Positions 54,176 through 63,408 of a stretch of DNA of 64,000 nt are shown piece by piece (within the stretch, counting starts at the first letter, position 1; each line of letters opens with the position of its first letter). Location of the stretch: NCBI RefSeq assembly GCF_033097365.1, contig NZ_AP028461.1, positions 9,389,501 to 9,453,500 on the forward strand, given 5' to 3'. The DNA comes from Actinoplanes sichuanensis. GTDB taxonomy: Bacteria > Actinomycetota > Actinomycetes > Mycobacteriales > Micromonosporaceae. A program made the position numbers and the translations under genes. The notes beneath the pieces are model-generated. The model searched no databases. It had not been told where the DNA came from and saw nothing but the letters and a program-made list of their open reading frames with translations.

Positions 54176-54186
54176 GTATCCGTCGA

Positions 54187-55953
54187 TCAGGGTTGTTCGT
54201 CGCCGCCACCCTCGCCGGTGCCGGTCGACTCCGAGGTGCTCGGGTTCGGGTCCGGCTCGGCGATCACGGTCAGCTTGATCGTCGAGTTGCGCGCGACTTC
54301 CTTGCCCGCCTTCGTACCCTGGCTGATCACGGTGCCCGGATCGCCGTCGGCCTGCACGAACTGCGGGTCGGCGACCAGGTCCGAGGCTTCCAACAGCGCC
54401 TGCGCGGCCTCGAGCGACTTGTTCTCGACCAGCGGCACCTTGACCAGAGCGTTGTTGGACACGGTCACGGTGATCTGGGTACCCAGATCGACCTCTTGTC
54501 CGGCCTTCTCGACCTTCAGCACCCGGTCCTTCTCGGAGGCGCTGTCGATCCTCTGGACCTCGACCTCCAGGCCGAGGCTGGTCAGTTGCGCCTGGACCGC
54601 ACTGAGCGGGCTGCCGATCAGGCCTTCCGGCACCTGCACCGGTTTCGGCGCGTTGCAGACCTTGTAGGTGACCGGATCAGTGGCGGTCAGGTTGGTGCCG
54701 GGATCCGGGTTCTGGTCGGTGACCGTGCCGTCGCAGTCCTTGTCCGTGTCCGGCGTCTGCGCCTTGACGTTGGTGAGACCGAGCCGGGTGAGCTCGGCCT
54801 GGGCCTGTTGGGGTGTCAGCCCCTCCAGTTTCGGCATGGAGATGGCGGTTGGCGTGTTCGCACTGGTGTCGTTGTCGTTGTCCTTCTTCGACGACGCCAG
54901 GGCGACACCGAGCACGACCACGACGAGCACCGCCAGACCGGCGACCACGGCCATCACCCAGGACGACCGGCTCTCCGGCCGCTGCGGGGCCATCGCCGCG
55001 GGGATCGGCCGCTGGATCGTGGTGGCGCCCTGCGGCGGCCACTGGTGCGGGCCGCCCTGCAGCGCCACGGTCTCGGCCTGATTCATCACCGGGGTGGCCA
55101 TCACCGGACGGCCGGAGACGGCACGCAGCGCGTCGGCGCGCATCTCCTGGGAGCTCTGGTAGCGGTTCAGCGGGTTCTTGGCCAACGCCTTCAGCACGAT
55201 CGCGTCGATGTCCGGCGGGACGTCGCGAACGATCGAGCTGGGAACCCGCGGCTCCTCACGAACGTGCTGGTAGGCCACGCTGACCGGGCTGTCACCGACG
55301 AACGGCGGCTGCCCGATGACGAGTTCGAAGAGGACGCAGCCCGCCGCGTACACATCGGAGCGCGCGTCGACCGACTCGCCCCGCGCCTGCTCCGGCGACA
55401 GATACTGCGCGGTGCCGATGACCGCGCTGGTCTGCGTCATGGTGGTGGCGCCGCTGGCCAGGGCCCGGGCGATACCGAAGTCCATCACCTTGACCTGACC
55501 GTTCTGCGTGATCATCACGTTGCCGGGCTTGATGTCCCGGTGGATGATCCCGTGCCGGTGGCTGAACTCCAGCGCGGCGCAGATGTCGGCGATGATCTCC
55601 AGGGCGCGGCGTGGCTGCAGCCGCTGCTCCTGGGCGAGAACCTCTTTCAGAGTCCGTCCGTTGACGAACTCCATCACGATGAACGGCAGCTTCTCGCCGG
55701 TGGCCGAGATCTCCTCGCCGGTGTCGTAGACGGCGACGATCGCTGGGTGGTTCAGGGCGGCCGAGTTCTGTGCCTCACGACGGAACCGCTCCTGGAACGT
55801 GGCGTCCCGGGCCAGATCCGTACGCAGCATCTTGATGGCGACGTCGCGACCGAGGCGCAGGTCACGCCCACGGTGCACCTCGGCCATGCCGCCGTATCCG
55901 AGCAGCTCGCCGACCTGATACCTGCCACCGAGCAGGCGGGCCTGCGCCGTCAT
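54187..55953 (-). CDS. pknB: Serine/threonine protein kinase PknB with three PASTA domains
   Basis: 588 residues. The kinase domain (about 11-270) has GELLGYGGMAEVHRG, VAIK (ATP-binding Lys), catalytic loop HRDIKPGN, DFG and the activation loop ATTMTQTSAVIGTAQYLSPEQ. A juxtamembrane linker leads to one membrane segment (about 337-357) and extracellular PASTA domains: three clear units (ISMPKLEGLTPQQAQAELTR, VQVPEGLIGSPLSAVQAQLT, VKVPLVENKSLEAAQALLEA). PASTA domains sense muropeptides and peptidoglycan, linking wall status to phosphorylation of FhaA, PbpA-related and division proteins. It overlaps pknA by 4 bases. PstP, encoded upstream, is the opposing phosphatase. Mycobacterial PknB has four PASTA units; this one has three. 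Confidence 0.97.
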   Translation of the reverse strand: MTAQARLLGGRYQVGELLGYGGMAEVHRGRDLRLGRDVAIKMLRTDLARDATFQERFRREAQNSAALNHPAIVAVYDTGEEISATGEKLPFIVMEFVNGRTLKEVLAQEQRLQPRRALEIIADICAALEFSHRHGIIHRDIKPGNVMITQNGQVKVMDFGIARALASGATTMTQTSAVIGTAQYLSPEQARGESVDARSDVYAAGCVLFELVIGQPPFVGDSPVSVAYQHVREEPRVPSSIVRDVPPDIDAIVLKALAKNPLNRYQSSQEMRADALRAVSGRPVMATPVMNQAETVALQGGPHQWPPQGATTIQRPIPAAMAPQRPESRSSWVMAVVAGLAVLVVVVLGVALASSKKDNDNDTSANTPTAISMPKLEGLTPQQAQAELTRLGLTNVKAQTPDTDKDCDGTVTDQNPDPGTNLTATDPVTYKVCNAPKPVQVPEGLIGSPLSAVQAQLTSLGLEVEVQRIDSASEKDRVLKVEKAGQEVDLGTQITVTVSNNALVKVPLVENKSLEAAQALLEASDLVADPQFVQADGDPGTVISQGTKAGKEVARNSTIKLTVIAEPDPNPSTSESTGTGEGGGDEQP

Positions 55954-57308
55954 AACGTCTGTCGTCCTTCGTTCGGTCGGATCCAGCCGAGCTGGGCATC
56001 GGCCTTTGTAAGACGGTACGACGCCACCGACACAGGGTCGACGACCACGCCCGAGCGGAGGATAGCCTCAGAGCTGCTGTGATGACCCAGCGTGCTGCTT
56101 GAGGCGGTGCTGCCGTTGCCATGTCGTAACAGGAAAGAGATGACCCCGGCGCAGAGCAGCACCAGCAGAGCCAGCACCACGGCAAGGACCACCAGCACCT
56201 GGCGCCCGAAGGAACTCTCCTGCTTGGCCGGGGGCTGCGGTTGGTACGTGTTCATCGGCGGACCCGACTGCGGCCGGTACGGCGGAGGCGCCGGCGACAT
56301 CGGCTGGGAGACCGGCGGCGCGGACGGCACCGACGCCGCACCACGAGCACCGGACACCGGCCTCGGCACCGCGGCGCGCGCGGCACCCGAGGTGGGTCCA
56401 CCCGACTGCGGACGGTTCGGCGGCGCGCTCGTCGGACGCGAGTTGTGCACCGGCGGTGCGGACTGTGGGGCGACCGGCTGCTGTGCGGTGGTCAGTGAGG
56501 ATGCGGCCTGCCGGGCCACCGCGGCCATCGCGGAGGCGCTGGGCCAGCGAGCCCCCGGGTCCTTGGCCATGGCGCGTTCGACGATGGCGCGGACCGCGGG
56601 TGGGATGTCGGCGGGCAGTGGTCGCGGGGTCTCCCGGACGTGCTTCATCGCGATCTCGATCGGGGTGGCCCCGTCGAACGGGCGATGGCCGGAGAGGCAC
56701 TGATAGGCGACGACGCCGAGAGCGTACACATCGGAGGCCGCGGTCGCGACGTCACCGGCGGCCTGCTCGGGGGAGATGTAGGAGGCCGTGCCGAGCACCG
56801 CGCCCGCGACGGTGAGCTGTCCGACGAGTGCGGAACGGGCGATGCCGAAGTCGGTGAGGACCAGGGTGCCGTTCGGCCGTACCAGAAGATTGCCTGGTTT
56901 GACGTCTCGGTGAACGATGCCGTTGCCGTGTGCCGCCTGCAACGCGTCGGCGGCCTGCGCGACAAGCGCCATGGTCCGGGCCGGGGTCAGCCGGCCGACC
57001 CGGCTCAGCGTCCGGGAGAGGGCGTCGCCCTCGACATACTCCATGACCAGGAACGCGATCTGCTGGTCACTGCCGTAGTCGTAGACGTCGACGACACCGG
57101 GGTGATTGATGGTGGCCATGGTCCGCGCCTCGCCGCGGAACCGCTCGGCGAAGCCCGGCTCGTCGAGCAGCGCGGGCAGCAGGATCTTGACCGCGACGGT
57201 CCGGCCCAGCACATCGTCCGTGCCGCGCCAGACATCGCCCATGCCGCCACCGGCGATCCGCTCCTCCAAGCGGTATCGCCCACCGAGCATGACCCCCGGC
57301 CGGATCAT
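55950..57308 (-). CDS. pknA: Serine/threonine protein kinase PknA
   Basis: 452 residues. The kinase domain (about 11-270) has ERIAGGGMGDVWRGTDDVLG, VAVKILLPALLDE (Lys), HRDVKPGNLLVRP and DFG with TASYISPEQAAGDVA in the activation segment. A Pro/Ser-rich linker (about 275-375) precedes one membrane segment (about 375-398) and a short 50-residue outer tail with no PASTA domain. It is the PASTA-free partner of PknB in the division and growth control. It sits between pbpA (1-base gap) and pknB (4-base overlap). Expected role: phosphorylation of division and wall-growth proteins. Confidence 0.95.
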   Translation of the reverse strand: MIRPGVMLGGRYRLEERIAGGGMGDVWRGTDDVLGRTVAVKILLPALLDEPGFAERFRGEARTMATINHPGVVDVYDYGSDQQIAFLVMEYVEGDALSRTLSRVGRLTPARTMALVAQAADALQAAHGNGIVHRDVKPGNLLVRPNGTLVLTDFGIARSALVGQLTVAGAVLGTASYISPEQAAGDVATAASDVYALGVVAYQCLSGHRPFDGATPIEIAMKHVRETPRPLPADIPPAVRAIVERAMAKDPGARWPSASAMAAVARQAASSLTTAQQPVAPQSAPPVHNSRPTSAPPNRPQSGGPTSGAARAAVPRPVSGARGAASVPSAPPVSQPMSPAPPPYRPQSGPPMNTYQPQPPAKQESSFGRQVLVVLAVVLALLVLLCAGVISFLLRHGNGSTASSSTLGHHSSSEAILRSGVVVDPVSVASYRLTKADAQLGWIRPNEGRQTL

Positions 57309-57309
57309 G

Positions 57310-58815
57310 TCAGTCCCCTCCCCGGCCCGCGGCGGCCTTCATGATGAGCCCGGCGATCCGGGCTGCCTCGGCACTGGCGTGACCGCCGGGCACGTTCTCC
57401 AGCATGACGCACACCGCGGACACCGCCTTACCGTCCTCGTCGTACGCGAAGCCGATGAACCACCCGTGCGGGTCCGCGCCTTCGGCGTTCTGCGCGGTAC
57501 CGGTCTTGCCTCCGACGGTGAAGCCACTGATCCTGGCGTTCTTGCCGGTGCCGTTCTCGACGACGCTGATCATCATCTCTTTGAGACCCTCGGCGACGCC
57601 GGCGCTGGTGGGTTCGCGGAGGGTCTTCGGCTTGGCCGTGTAGATCGTCCGGCGGTCCGAGTCGAGCTGCTGTTGCACCAGGTAGGGCTGCATCTGCTTG
57701 CCGCTGTTGGCCACCGTGGCGGCCATCAGCGCGCCCTGCAGCGGGGTCATCCGGACGTCACGCTGACCGAGCGACGACTGGGCGAGCGCGGACTTGTCGA
57801 CGCTGCCGTCCTCGTTGGCGATGGCACCGGTCCGGCTGGCCGCCACCGGCATGCCCTTGTCAGCGGTCTCCGGCTCGCCGATGTGGAGCGCCTCGTCCTC
57901 GAAGCCCCACTCCTTGGCTGTGTTGATTACCACATCACGGCCGAGCTTCACGCCGAGCTTCGAGAAGCCGGTGTTACAGCTCGTGGTCAGCGCGTCCTTG
58001 AGAGTGATCTCACTGCCGGGGCACACCTCGTCCTCGGAGTTGCGGATCGTGGCGCCGCCCTCCTGGTAGACGCTGCCCGCCGGGATCTGGGTGTCGAGGG
58101 TGTAGTTGTTCTCCAGCGCGGCCGCCGAGATGATCACCTTGAAGACCGAGCCGGGTGGCAGGGTGTTCGCCACCGCCCGGTTCAGCATCGGCTGGTCCTT
58201 GTCGGCGTTGAGCTTCTTATACGCCTCGAACGCGACCTTGTCGTCGTGGCTGGCCAGCGGGTTCGGGTCGTAACTCGGCATCGAGACCATCGCCTGGATC
58301 GCGCCCGTGTTCGGGTCGATCGCGACCGCCGCGCCCTTCGTCACGTCCCGCTGGTTGTTGGTCATCTGCTTCCAGGCGACCTCCTGCGCGCGCGGGATCA
58401 ACGACAGCACGATGTTGCCGCCACCGGTCTTGTCACCGGTGAACATGTCGCTGAGCCGGTCCGCGAAGAGCTTGTCGCTGGAGCCGGAGAGGATGTCGTT
58501 CTCGAATTCCTCGACGCCGACCGCGGCCATGTTGACCGCCTTGTAGCCGAGCACCGGCGCGTAGATCTCCTTCTTCGGGTAGATCCGCTGGTACTTGAGC
58601 TCACCGTCGGTCTCGGTGTTCTGGGCCAGGGTCTCGCCGCCGGCCGCCTGGATCACGCCGCGGGGCCGTTCGTACTCGGCGATCTGGACGCGCTTGTTGC
58701 GGGCATCGTTGCGGTACTCGTCGGCCTTGTACGCCTGAACCCAGTTCAGCTTGCCGAAGATCAGCGCGAACAGGACGAGGATGACGACACCGGCACGTCG
58801 GAGAGGTGCGTTCAC
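57310..58815 (-). CDS. pbpA: Penicillin-binding protein PbpA (class B transpeptidase)
   Basis: 501 residues. One N-terminal membrane segment (about 9-28) anchors an extracytoplasmic enzyme. The transpeptidase motifs are present in order: SxxK in TLPPGSVFKVI (about 225), SxN in TTSCNTGFSKL (about 282) and KTGT in VGGKTGTAQNAEG (about 442). The region between membrane and catalytic domain is the class B pedestal. It cross-links peptidoglycan with the SEDS polymerase RodA, whose gene overlaps this one by 4 bases, and is needed for division and shape in mycobacteria. Two Cys residues in the catalytic domain may pair. Confidence 0.97.
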   Translation of the reverse strand: MNAPLRRAGVVILVLFALIFGKLNWVQAYKADEYRNDARNKRVQIAEYERPRGVIQAAGGETLAQNTETDGELKYQRIYPKKEIYAPVLGYKAVNMAAVGVEEFENDILSGSSDKLFADRLSDMFTGDKTGGGNIVLSLIPRAQEVAWKQMTNNQRDVTKGAAVAIDPNTGAIQAMVSMPSYDPNPLASHDDKVAFEAYKKLNADKDQPMLNRAVANTLPPGSVFKVIISAAALENNYTLDTQIPAGSVYQEGGATIRNSEDEVCPGSEITLKDALTTSCNTGFSKLGVKLGRDVVINTAKEWGFEDEALHIGEPETADKGMPVAASRTGAIANEDGSVDKSALAQSSLGQRDVRMTPLQGALMAATVANSGKQMQPYLVQQQLDSDRRTIYTAKPKTLREPTSAGVAEGLKEMMISVVENGTGKNARISGFTVGGKTGTAQNAEGADPHGWFIGFAYDEDGKAVSAVCVMLENVPGGHASAEAARIAGLIMKAAAGRGGD

Positions 58816-60314
58816 GGCTTGATCACCTCCGTCATCGCGCCGTGCAGTTGGGTGGGGGCCTTCTTCGGTCCGCTGGCTCGTTCCGCCGGCGTGTTCGCCG
58901 GTCGGCGTGCCGCGTCGGAGATCCGTAGCAGCATGGCGATCAGCAACCAGTTCGCCATCAGCGAGGAGCCACCTGCGGAGAGGAACGGGGTGGTCTGGCC
59001 GGTCAGCGGGATCAGGCCGGTGATGCCGCCGAGGATCACGAAGACCTGGAGGCCGAGAGTGAAGGCGAGACCACCGGCGACCAGCTTGCCGAACGAGTCA
59101 CGCACCGCCAGTGCCGCGTGCAGGCCGCGCTCCACGATCAACAGGTAGATGATCAGCAGGGCGGCCAGGCCGAACAGGCCGATCTCCTCACCGAGGCCGG
59201 CGAAGATGAAGTCGGTACGGACCTCGGGCACCTTGAACGGCGAGCCGGCTCCCGGCCCGGTGCCGAACAGACCACCGGTGCCCAGGCCCAGCAGACCCTG
59301 GACCAGCTGGTAACTGTTCCCGCTCTCCCGCTCGTAGTTCTTCTGGGAGAACGGGTCGAGCCAGATCTCGGCCCGGTCGTAGAAGTTCGCGAACGGACCG
59401 CCCACCACGTCACCGAGCAGATAGGCGACGTAGACGCCGCCGAAGAACAGGACCAGGCCGATGATCAGCCAACTGGATCGTTCGGTGGCGACGTAGAGGG
59501 TGACGACGAAAAGGCCGAAGTAGAGCAGTGCGGTGCCGAGGTCCTTCTCGAAGACCAACACCAGGAGGCTGAACAGCCACACCGTCAGAACCGGGCCGAG
59601 GTCGCGGCCACGCGGGAAGTCGACGCCGAGCACCCGGTGGCTGGCCAGTGACAGAACCTCACGCTTACGGACCAGGTAGTAGGCGAAGAACGACACCAGA
59701 GCCAGCTTGGCGAACTCGCCCGGCTGGATCGAGACCGAACCGATGCGAATCCACAGCTTCGCGCCGTTCACCTCGGAGATGCTGGCGGGCAGGACCGCCG
59801 GAATCATCATCAGCACGATGCCGACAAGACCCAGGGTGTACGCGTACCGGGACACCACCCGGTGGTCGCGCAGCAGCAGGAGCAGCACCGCCGCCAGGAT
59901 CAGCGACAGCAGCGTCCAGGCCAACTGGCGGCCACTGGTCTCGGCGAAGAATCCCGGGATGGCCCGCTCGTTGGCGATCGCATTCTCGAGGTCGAGACGG
60001 CGTAGGAACGCCACACCGATGCCGTTGATCAGTGCCACCGACGGAAGCAGTACCGGGTCGGCGAACGGCGCGGTGAACCGCACCACCATGTGCAGGCCGA
60101 AGAAGAGGATGCCGATCAGTCCGGCCGGCACCCAGAAGTTCGGCCGGATCTCGTCGAACTGGTTGGCCTCCACCGTCGCACCGAACGCGGCGACGAGCAG
60201 CATGGCGAACACCAGCAGTCCGAGTTCGGCGTTGCGGCGTGTCTTCAATCCCCGGATACGCGACATCTCGCCCGTGGAAGCGGGCGGTGCAGCCGGTACG
60301 GCGGACGCGGTCAA
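58812..60314 (-). CDS. rodA: SEDS-family peptidoglycan polymerase RodA/FtsW type
   Basis: 500 residues with about ten to twelve membrane segments. SEDS landmarks: SIQPGEFAKLALVSFFAYYL (with the conserved E), FPRGRDLGPVLTVWLFSLLV, EKDLGTALLYFG near 260 with the conserved catalytic Asp, and GLIPLTGQTTPFLSAGGSSL near 440-460. It polymerises lipid II glycans and pairs with PbpA. TTG start with GGGGAAG 4 bases upstream; a later ATG (MSRIRG) is less likely. Cytoplasmic N- and C-terminal tails are longer than in E. coli RodA, which could be phosphorylation targets (inferred). Confidence 0.95.
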   Translation of the reverse strand: MTASAVPAAPPASTGEMSRIRGLKTRRNAELGLLVFAMLLVAAFGATVEANQFDEIRPNFWVPAGLIGILFFGLHMVVRFTAPFADPVLLPSVALINGIGVAFLRRLDLENAIANERAIPGFFAETSGRQLAWTLLSLILAAVLLLLLRDHRVVSRYAYTLGLVGIVLMMIPAVLPASISEVNGAKLWIRIGSVSIQPGEFAKLALVSFFAYYLVRKREVLSLASHRVLGVDFPRGRDLGPVLTVWLFSLLVLVFEKDLGTALLYFGLFVVTLYVATERSSWLIIGLVLFFGGVYVAYLLGDVVGGPFANFYDRAEIWLDPFSQKNYERESGNSYQLVQGLLGLGTGGLFGTGPGAGSPFKVPEVRTDFIFAGLGEEIGLFGLAALLIIYLLIVERGLHAALAVRDSFGKLVAGGLAFTLGLQVFVILGGITGLIPLTGQTTPFLSAGGSSLMANWLLIAMLLRISDAARRPANTPAERASGPKKAPTQLHGAMTEVIKP

Positions 60315-60341
60315 GAATCTTCCCCAGACTGTAGGCCGTGC

Positions 60342-61703
60342 TCAGTCGACGGTCCGGCACCCGACCGGATCGACCGCCGGCGGAGCACTTTCGGAAGCAG
60401 CCGGAGCGGAGGCGGACCCGCTCGGTTTCGGCGCCAAACTCGGCGAAGCCGCGGTCGATGGCGTCGTACCGGCGACGGTGCAGATCGGCTTGAGGTTCGA
60501 GTTCGACGGCTCGTCGCTGGTCAGGTCGGCCAGGATGGTCCGGGCGTCGGTCTGATTCTTGGCGTGGATGCCGTCCTTGACCCGCACCTGGGCCGCCGTC
60601 GTCAGGTCGTCCAGGCGCACGTTGCTGGTCTCGCTCACCGTCGACAGGTCGAGACCGGCGATCTGGCCGGGCACACCCTGGAAGATGGCGAGCTGACCCT
60701 GCTCGCTCGCACCCACGTAGTACTGGTTCTGGGTGTACCGCCAGCCGACCCAGAGGCCGCCGCCGAGCACCGCGATCAGAGCCAGCACCATCAGCGTCGT
60801 CCGGACCGGGTGTCCAGCCGGCTCCGCGTCACGCTCGTAGCCACCGGACGGCTCGGGCTGGGCCGGGCGGGGCGGGGGCTTGAGCGCGGCGGCCCGCGCC
60901 GCCGAGGTGGAACTGTCCGCGACCGTGGTGTTACCCCGGTCGAGTGACGCGGCGCCACCGACGATCGGCGCCTGCTCCATGATGTCGGCATCGGTGGCGT
61001 CGGCGATGATGACCGTGATGTTGTCCGGCCCACCGCCGCGCAGCGCCAACTGCACCAGCCGCTCGACGCAGGCCTTCGGGTCGGCGAGCTCGCGCATGGT
61101 CTGCCCGATGGTCTCGCCGCTGACCACGCCGGAGAGCCCGTCGCTGCAGATCAGGTAGCGGTCGCCCTTGAGCACCTGGCGAACCGAGTACTCCGGGTCG
61201 ATGTCGCGGCCGTCCAGCGCACGGGTGAGCAGCGAGCGTTGCGGATGGCTGCTCGCCTCCTCCGGACTGACCCGGCCCTCGTCGACCAGCATCTGGACGT
61301 ACGTGTCGTCCTTGGTGATCTGCGCGAACTCACCCTTGCGCAGAAGGTAGGCCCGGGAGTCGCCGATGTGCACCATCCCGAACTTGCTGCCGGAGAAGAG
61401 GACCGCGGTGAGCGTGGTCCCCATCCCCTCCAGCTGAGGGTTGGCGTCGACGGTGTCCCGGAGCTGCTGATTGGCTGTCCCGACGGCGTGCCGCAGGGCA
61501 TCGACCATGGCGTCCCCGGGGACGTCGTCGTCGAGATGGGCCATCGCAGCGATGACGATGTTGGACGCGACGTCACCAGCGGCCATACCGCCCATGCCGT
61601 CCGCGACAGCGAGAAGTCGCGGCCCGGCGTAGACGGAGTCCTGGTTCAGGTCTCGGATCAGACCGCGGTCGCTCTGAGCGGCATAGCGCAGGGTCAGGGT
61701 CAT
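60342..61703 (-). CDS. pstP: PP2C-family Ser/Thr phosphatase PstP
   Basis: 453 residues. A PP2C domain (about 1-235) begins MTLTLRYAAQSDRGLIRDLN, with metal-binding motifs VADGMGGMAAGDVASNI (Asp, Gly), MVHIGDSRAYLLRKGE and ICSDGLSGVVSGETIG, and ends ALRGGGPDNITVIIAD. A Pro-rich linker, one membrane segment (about 297-317) and an outer domain (about 320-453) with a Ser/Pro/Ala-rich tail follow. It removes phosphate from PknA, PknB and their substrates, completing the kinase-phosphatase pair. Overlaps fhaB by 4 bases. The extracytoplasmic domain may respond to wall signals; unlike PknB it has no PASTA. Confidence 0.96.
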   Translation of the reverse strand: MTLTLRYAAQSDRGLIRDLNQDSVYAGPRLLAVADGMGGMAAGDVASNIVIAAMAHLDDDVPGDAMVDALRHAVGTANQQLRDTVDANPQLEGMGTTLTAVLFSGSKFGMVHIGDSRAYLLRKGEFAQITKDDTYVQMLVDEGRVSPEEASSHPQRSLLTRALDGRDIDPEYSVRQVLKGDRYLICSDGLSGVVSGETIGQTMRELADPKACVERLVQLALRGGGPDNITVIIADATDADIMEQAPIVGGAASLDRGNTTVADSSTSAARAAALKPPPRPAQPEPSGGYERDAEPAGHPVRTTLMVLALIAVLGGGLWVGWRYTQNQYYVGASEQGQLAIFQGVPGQIAGLDLSTVSETSNVRLDDLTTAAQVRVKDGIHAKNQTDARTILADLTSDEPSNSNLKPICTVAGTTPSTAASPSLAPKPSGSASAPAASESAPPAVDPVGCRTVD

Positions 61704-62182
61704 GGCCGTAACTCGAGGGAAGTGCGCCCGATCCGGATCGGAACGCCAAGGGGGACTGGAGTGGGTCCGGAGACCTTACCGCGATCAAGGTAGGTGCCGT
61801 TGGTCGAGCCGAGGTCCTCGACGAACCACTGGCCCTCGCGAGGCACCAGGCGGGCGTGCCGGGCCGACGCGAAGTCATCGGTGATGACCAGCGTCGAATC
61901 CTCGGCCCGCCCGATCGTGATCGGGGCTTCACCGAGAGTGATCCTCGTGCCGGCCAGGTTGCCGGCAGTCACGACCAGTTGCCGCGCTGCCTTACCGCGT
62001 TTCACCTTCGCCGGCCGGCCCTGCAGCACCGCGCCACCCACCCCCCGAGGGCTGGCGACGATGCTCTTGGTCCGGCCGCCCGCGAAGAGATCCCGCCGGA
62101 TCACCCCGACAACCGTGAACACGAAGATCCACAGAAGGATGAGAAATCCGAACCGGGCGACGGTGAGGACGAATTCGGGCAA
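61700..62182 (-). CDS. fhaB: FHA-domain protein FhaB (FipA)
   Basis: 160 residues. One membrane segment at the N-terminus (about 6-26, TVARFGFLILLWIFVFTVVG), a short linker (about 27-68, with GVGGAVLQGRPAKVKRGKAAR) and an FHA domain (about 69-158) with ITIGRAEDSTLVITDDFASARHARL (part: IGRAEDSTLVI and ARHARLVP) and DLGSTNGTYLDRGKV, which bind phosphothreonine. In mycobacteria FhaB links PknA/B phosphorylation to FtsZ/FtsQ at the septum. TTG start; no strong ribosome binding site is seen, and the start follows fhaA by 5 bases. Confidence 0.92.
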   Translation of the reverse strand: MPEFVLTVARFGFLILLWIFVFTVVGVIRRDLFAGGRTKSIVASPRGVGGAVLQGRPAKVKRGKAARQLVVTAGNLAGTRITLGEAPITIGRAEDSTLVITDDFASARHARLVPREGQWFVEDLGSTNGTYLDRGKVSGPTPVPLGVPIRIGRTSLELRP

Positions 62183-62187
62183 GGTCG

Positions 62188-62946
62188 CTAGCCGTCCACT
62201 CGGAAGGTGAGCGTCGTGGTCCCGAGCTGGATCATGTCGCCCGGGTTCAGCGCGACGGCGGACACTCGCTGACCGTTGACCATGGTGCCGTTGGTCGAGC
62301 CCAGATCGGTCAACACGACCTGGTTGCCGTCGTAGTCCAGCCGGGCGTGCCGGCGCGAGATGCCGACGTCGGGCAGACGCAGGTTCGCCTGATCGCCACG
62401 ACCGATCACCGTCGAACCCATCTGCAGCGGGTAGGTCCGCCCGTCACCGGAGACCAGACCCACACTGCGCGGCCCGCCGTGGTGATGCTGCTGGTAGCCA
62501 CCACCCTGCTGGTCGTAGGGCGAGTACTGCGGGCCGGCGTCATACGCGGGCTGCTGCACCGGGGCGACCTCGCCACCCGTGTACACCTCCGCGGTGACAC
62601 GGAACATGCCCGTGTCCAGGCCGTCGCCCCGCTCGATCTCGACGATCACATCGCCATACACCGTCCAGGCCTGCTCGCCGATGAACTCGGCCTGGGACTG
62701 CGCCAACTCCTGCGCCAGCGCGGCGGCATACGGCGCCAGCCGACTGTGGTCGTAGGGCGACAGATCGATCACGTAACGGTTGGGCACGAGAGTGCGACCA
62801 CCGGCCAGGATGGCCTTGTGCGCCTCGGCCTCCCGCTGCATGGCATTCAGAATCTCCACAGGGTGCACGACACCCTTGAAGACCTTGGCGAAGGCCCCTT
62901 CGACCAGGCCTTCCAATCGCTTCTCAAAGCGCTGCAGCACGCTCAC
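62188..62946 (-). CDS. fhaA: FHA-domain protein FhaA (DUF3662-FHA)
   Basis: 252 residues. DUF3662 domain (about 1-120) starting VLQRFEKRLEGLVEGAFAKVF with HPVEILNAMQREAEAHKA, a Tyr/Gln/Gly-rich linker (about 130-165) with YDQQGGGYQQHHHGG, and an FHA domain (about 168-252) with TVIGRGDQANLRLPDVGISRRHARL in parts (IGRGDQANLRL, SRRHARLDY) and LGSTNGTMVNGQRV. FhaA recognises phosphothreonine on PknB-controlled proteins such as the MviN-type flippase. GTG 62946 is the start: GAGGAGGAG lies 3 to 11 bases before it; in-frame starts upstream lack such a site. It heads the fhaA-fhaB-pstP-rodA-pbpA-pknA-pknB unit. Confidence 0.93.
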   Translation of the reverse strand: MSVLQRFEKRLEGLVEGAFAKVFKGVVHPVEILNAMQREAEAHKAILAGGRTLVPNRYVIDLSPYDHSRLAPYAAALAQELAQSQAEFIGEQAWTVYGDVIVEIERGDGLDTGMFRVTAEVYTGGEVAPVQQPAYDAGPQYSPYDQQGGGYQQHHHGGPRSVGLVSGDGRTYPLQMGSTVIGRGDQANLRLPDVGISRRHARLDYDGNQVVLTDLGSTNGTMVNGQRVSAVALNPGDMIQLGTTTLTFRVDG

Positions 62947-63182
62947 CGGCTCCTCCTCGGGTTCCGAGGACATGATGGTATCCGGCGACCGCTTGCGCAT
63001 CTGTAGCCCAAGAGCAGCCGGCACTTCTGACCCTCGTATGGCGCCCTGGAACGCCGTGCTAGTGTTTCCTCCGTTGCCAGGGCGATATCAACTCGCTAGG
63101 TGACGTGCGACAGCGTAGTCTGTCGCAGCGAGTAACAAGAAGCAGGCCCAACCGGCCGGCTTCAGCCGAAAAGGTCAGATGT

Positions 63183-63188
63183 ATGATC
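63183..63188 (+). promoter_or_regulatory. Possible -10 of tRNA-Leu
   Basis: TATGAT at 63183-63188 lies 18 bases before the tRNA 5' end, with a TTCAGC at 63161-63166 about 16 bases further up as a weak -35. Confidence 0.4.
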
Positions 63189-63206
63189 TTGGAGGCAAGT
63201 CACATG

Positions 63207-63288
63207 GGGATGTGGCGGAATGGCAGACGCGCACGGTTCAGGTCCGTGTGTCCGAAAGGACGTGGGGGTTCAACTCCCCCCATCCCCA
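63207..63288 (+). tRNA. tRNA-Leu (anticodon CAG)
   Basis: 82 bases without an encoded CCA. Acceptor stem GGGGATG/CATCCCC, D arm, anticodon stem CACGG/CCGTG around loop TTCAGGT (anticodon CAG, reads CUG), a long class-II variable arm (GTGTCCGAAAGGACGTG) and T arm GGGGGTTCAACTCCCCC. It lies on the opposite strand from fhaA, next to it as in mycobacteria. Confidence 0.97.
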
Positions 63289-63300
63289 CGAGTGCGAATT

Positions 63301-63350
63301 GGGCGACCCTGTCCGCGGAAAGCGCGGACCGTGGTCGCCCTCGTCTTTTC
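63301..63350 (+). terminator. Terminator of tRNA-Leu
   Basis: Stem of GGGCGACC/GGTCGCCC (8 bp) and GTCCGCG/CGCGGAC (7 bp) separated by small mismatched bulges, then TCGTCTTTTC on the plus strand. Confidence 0.85.
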
Positions 63351-63408
63351 TGCTCCGGGGGCCGAGCCCCCGGAGACCCCGCATCACGGTGGGCGCGGCG
63401 GGTGGGTT

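Noticed and set aside
57106..59148. Plus-strand open frame (680 codons) opposite pbpA and pknA
   Set aside because: Antisense shadow spanning the junction of two well-supported genes.
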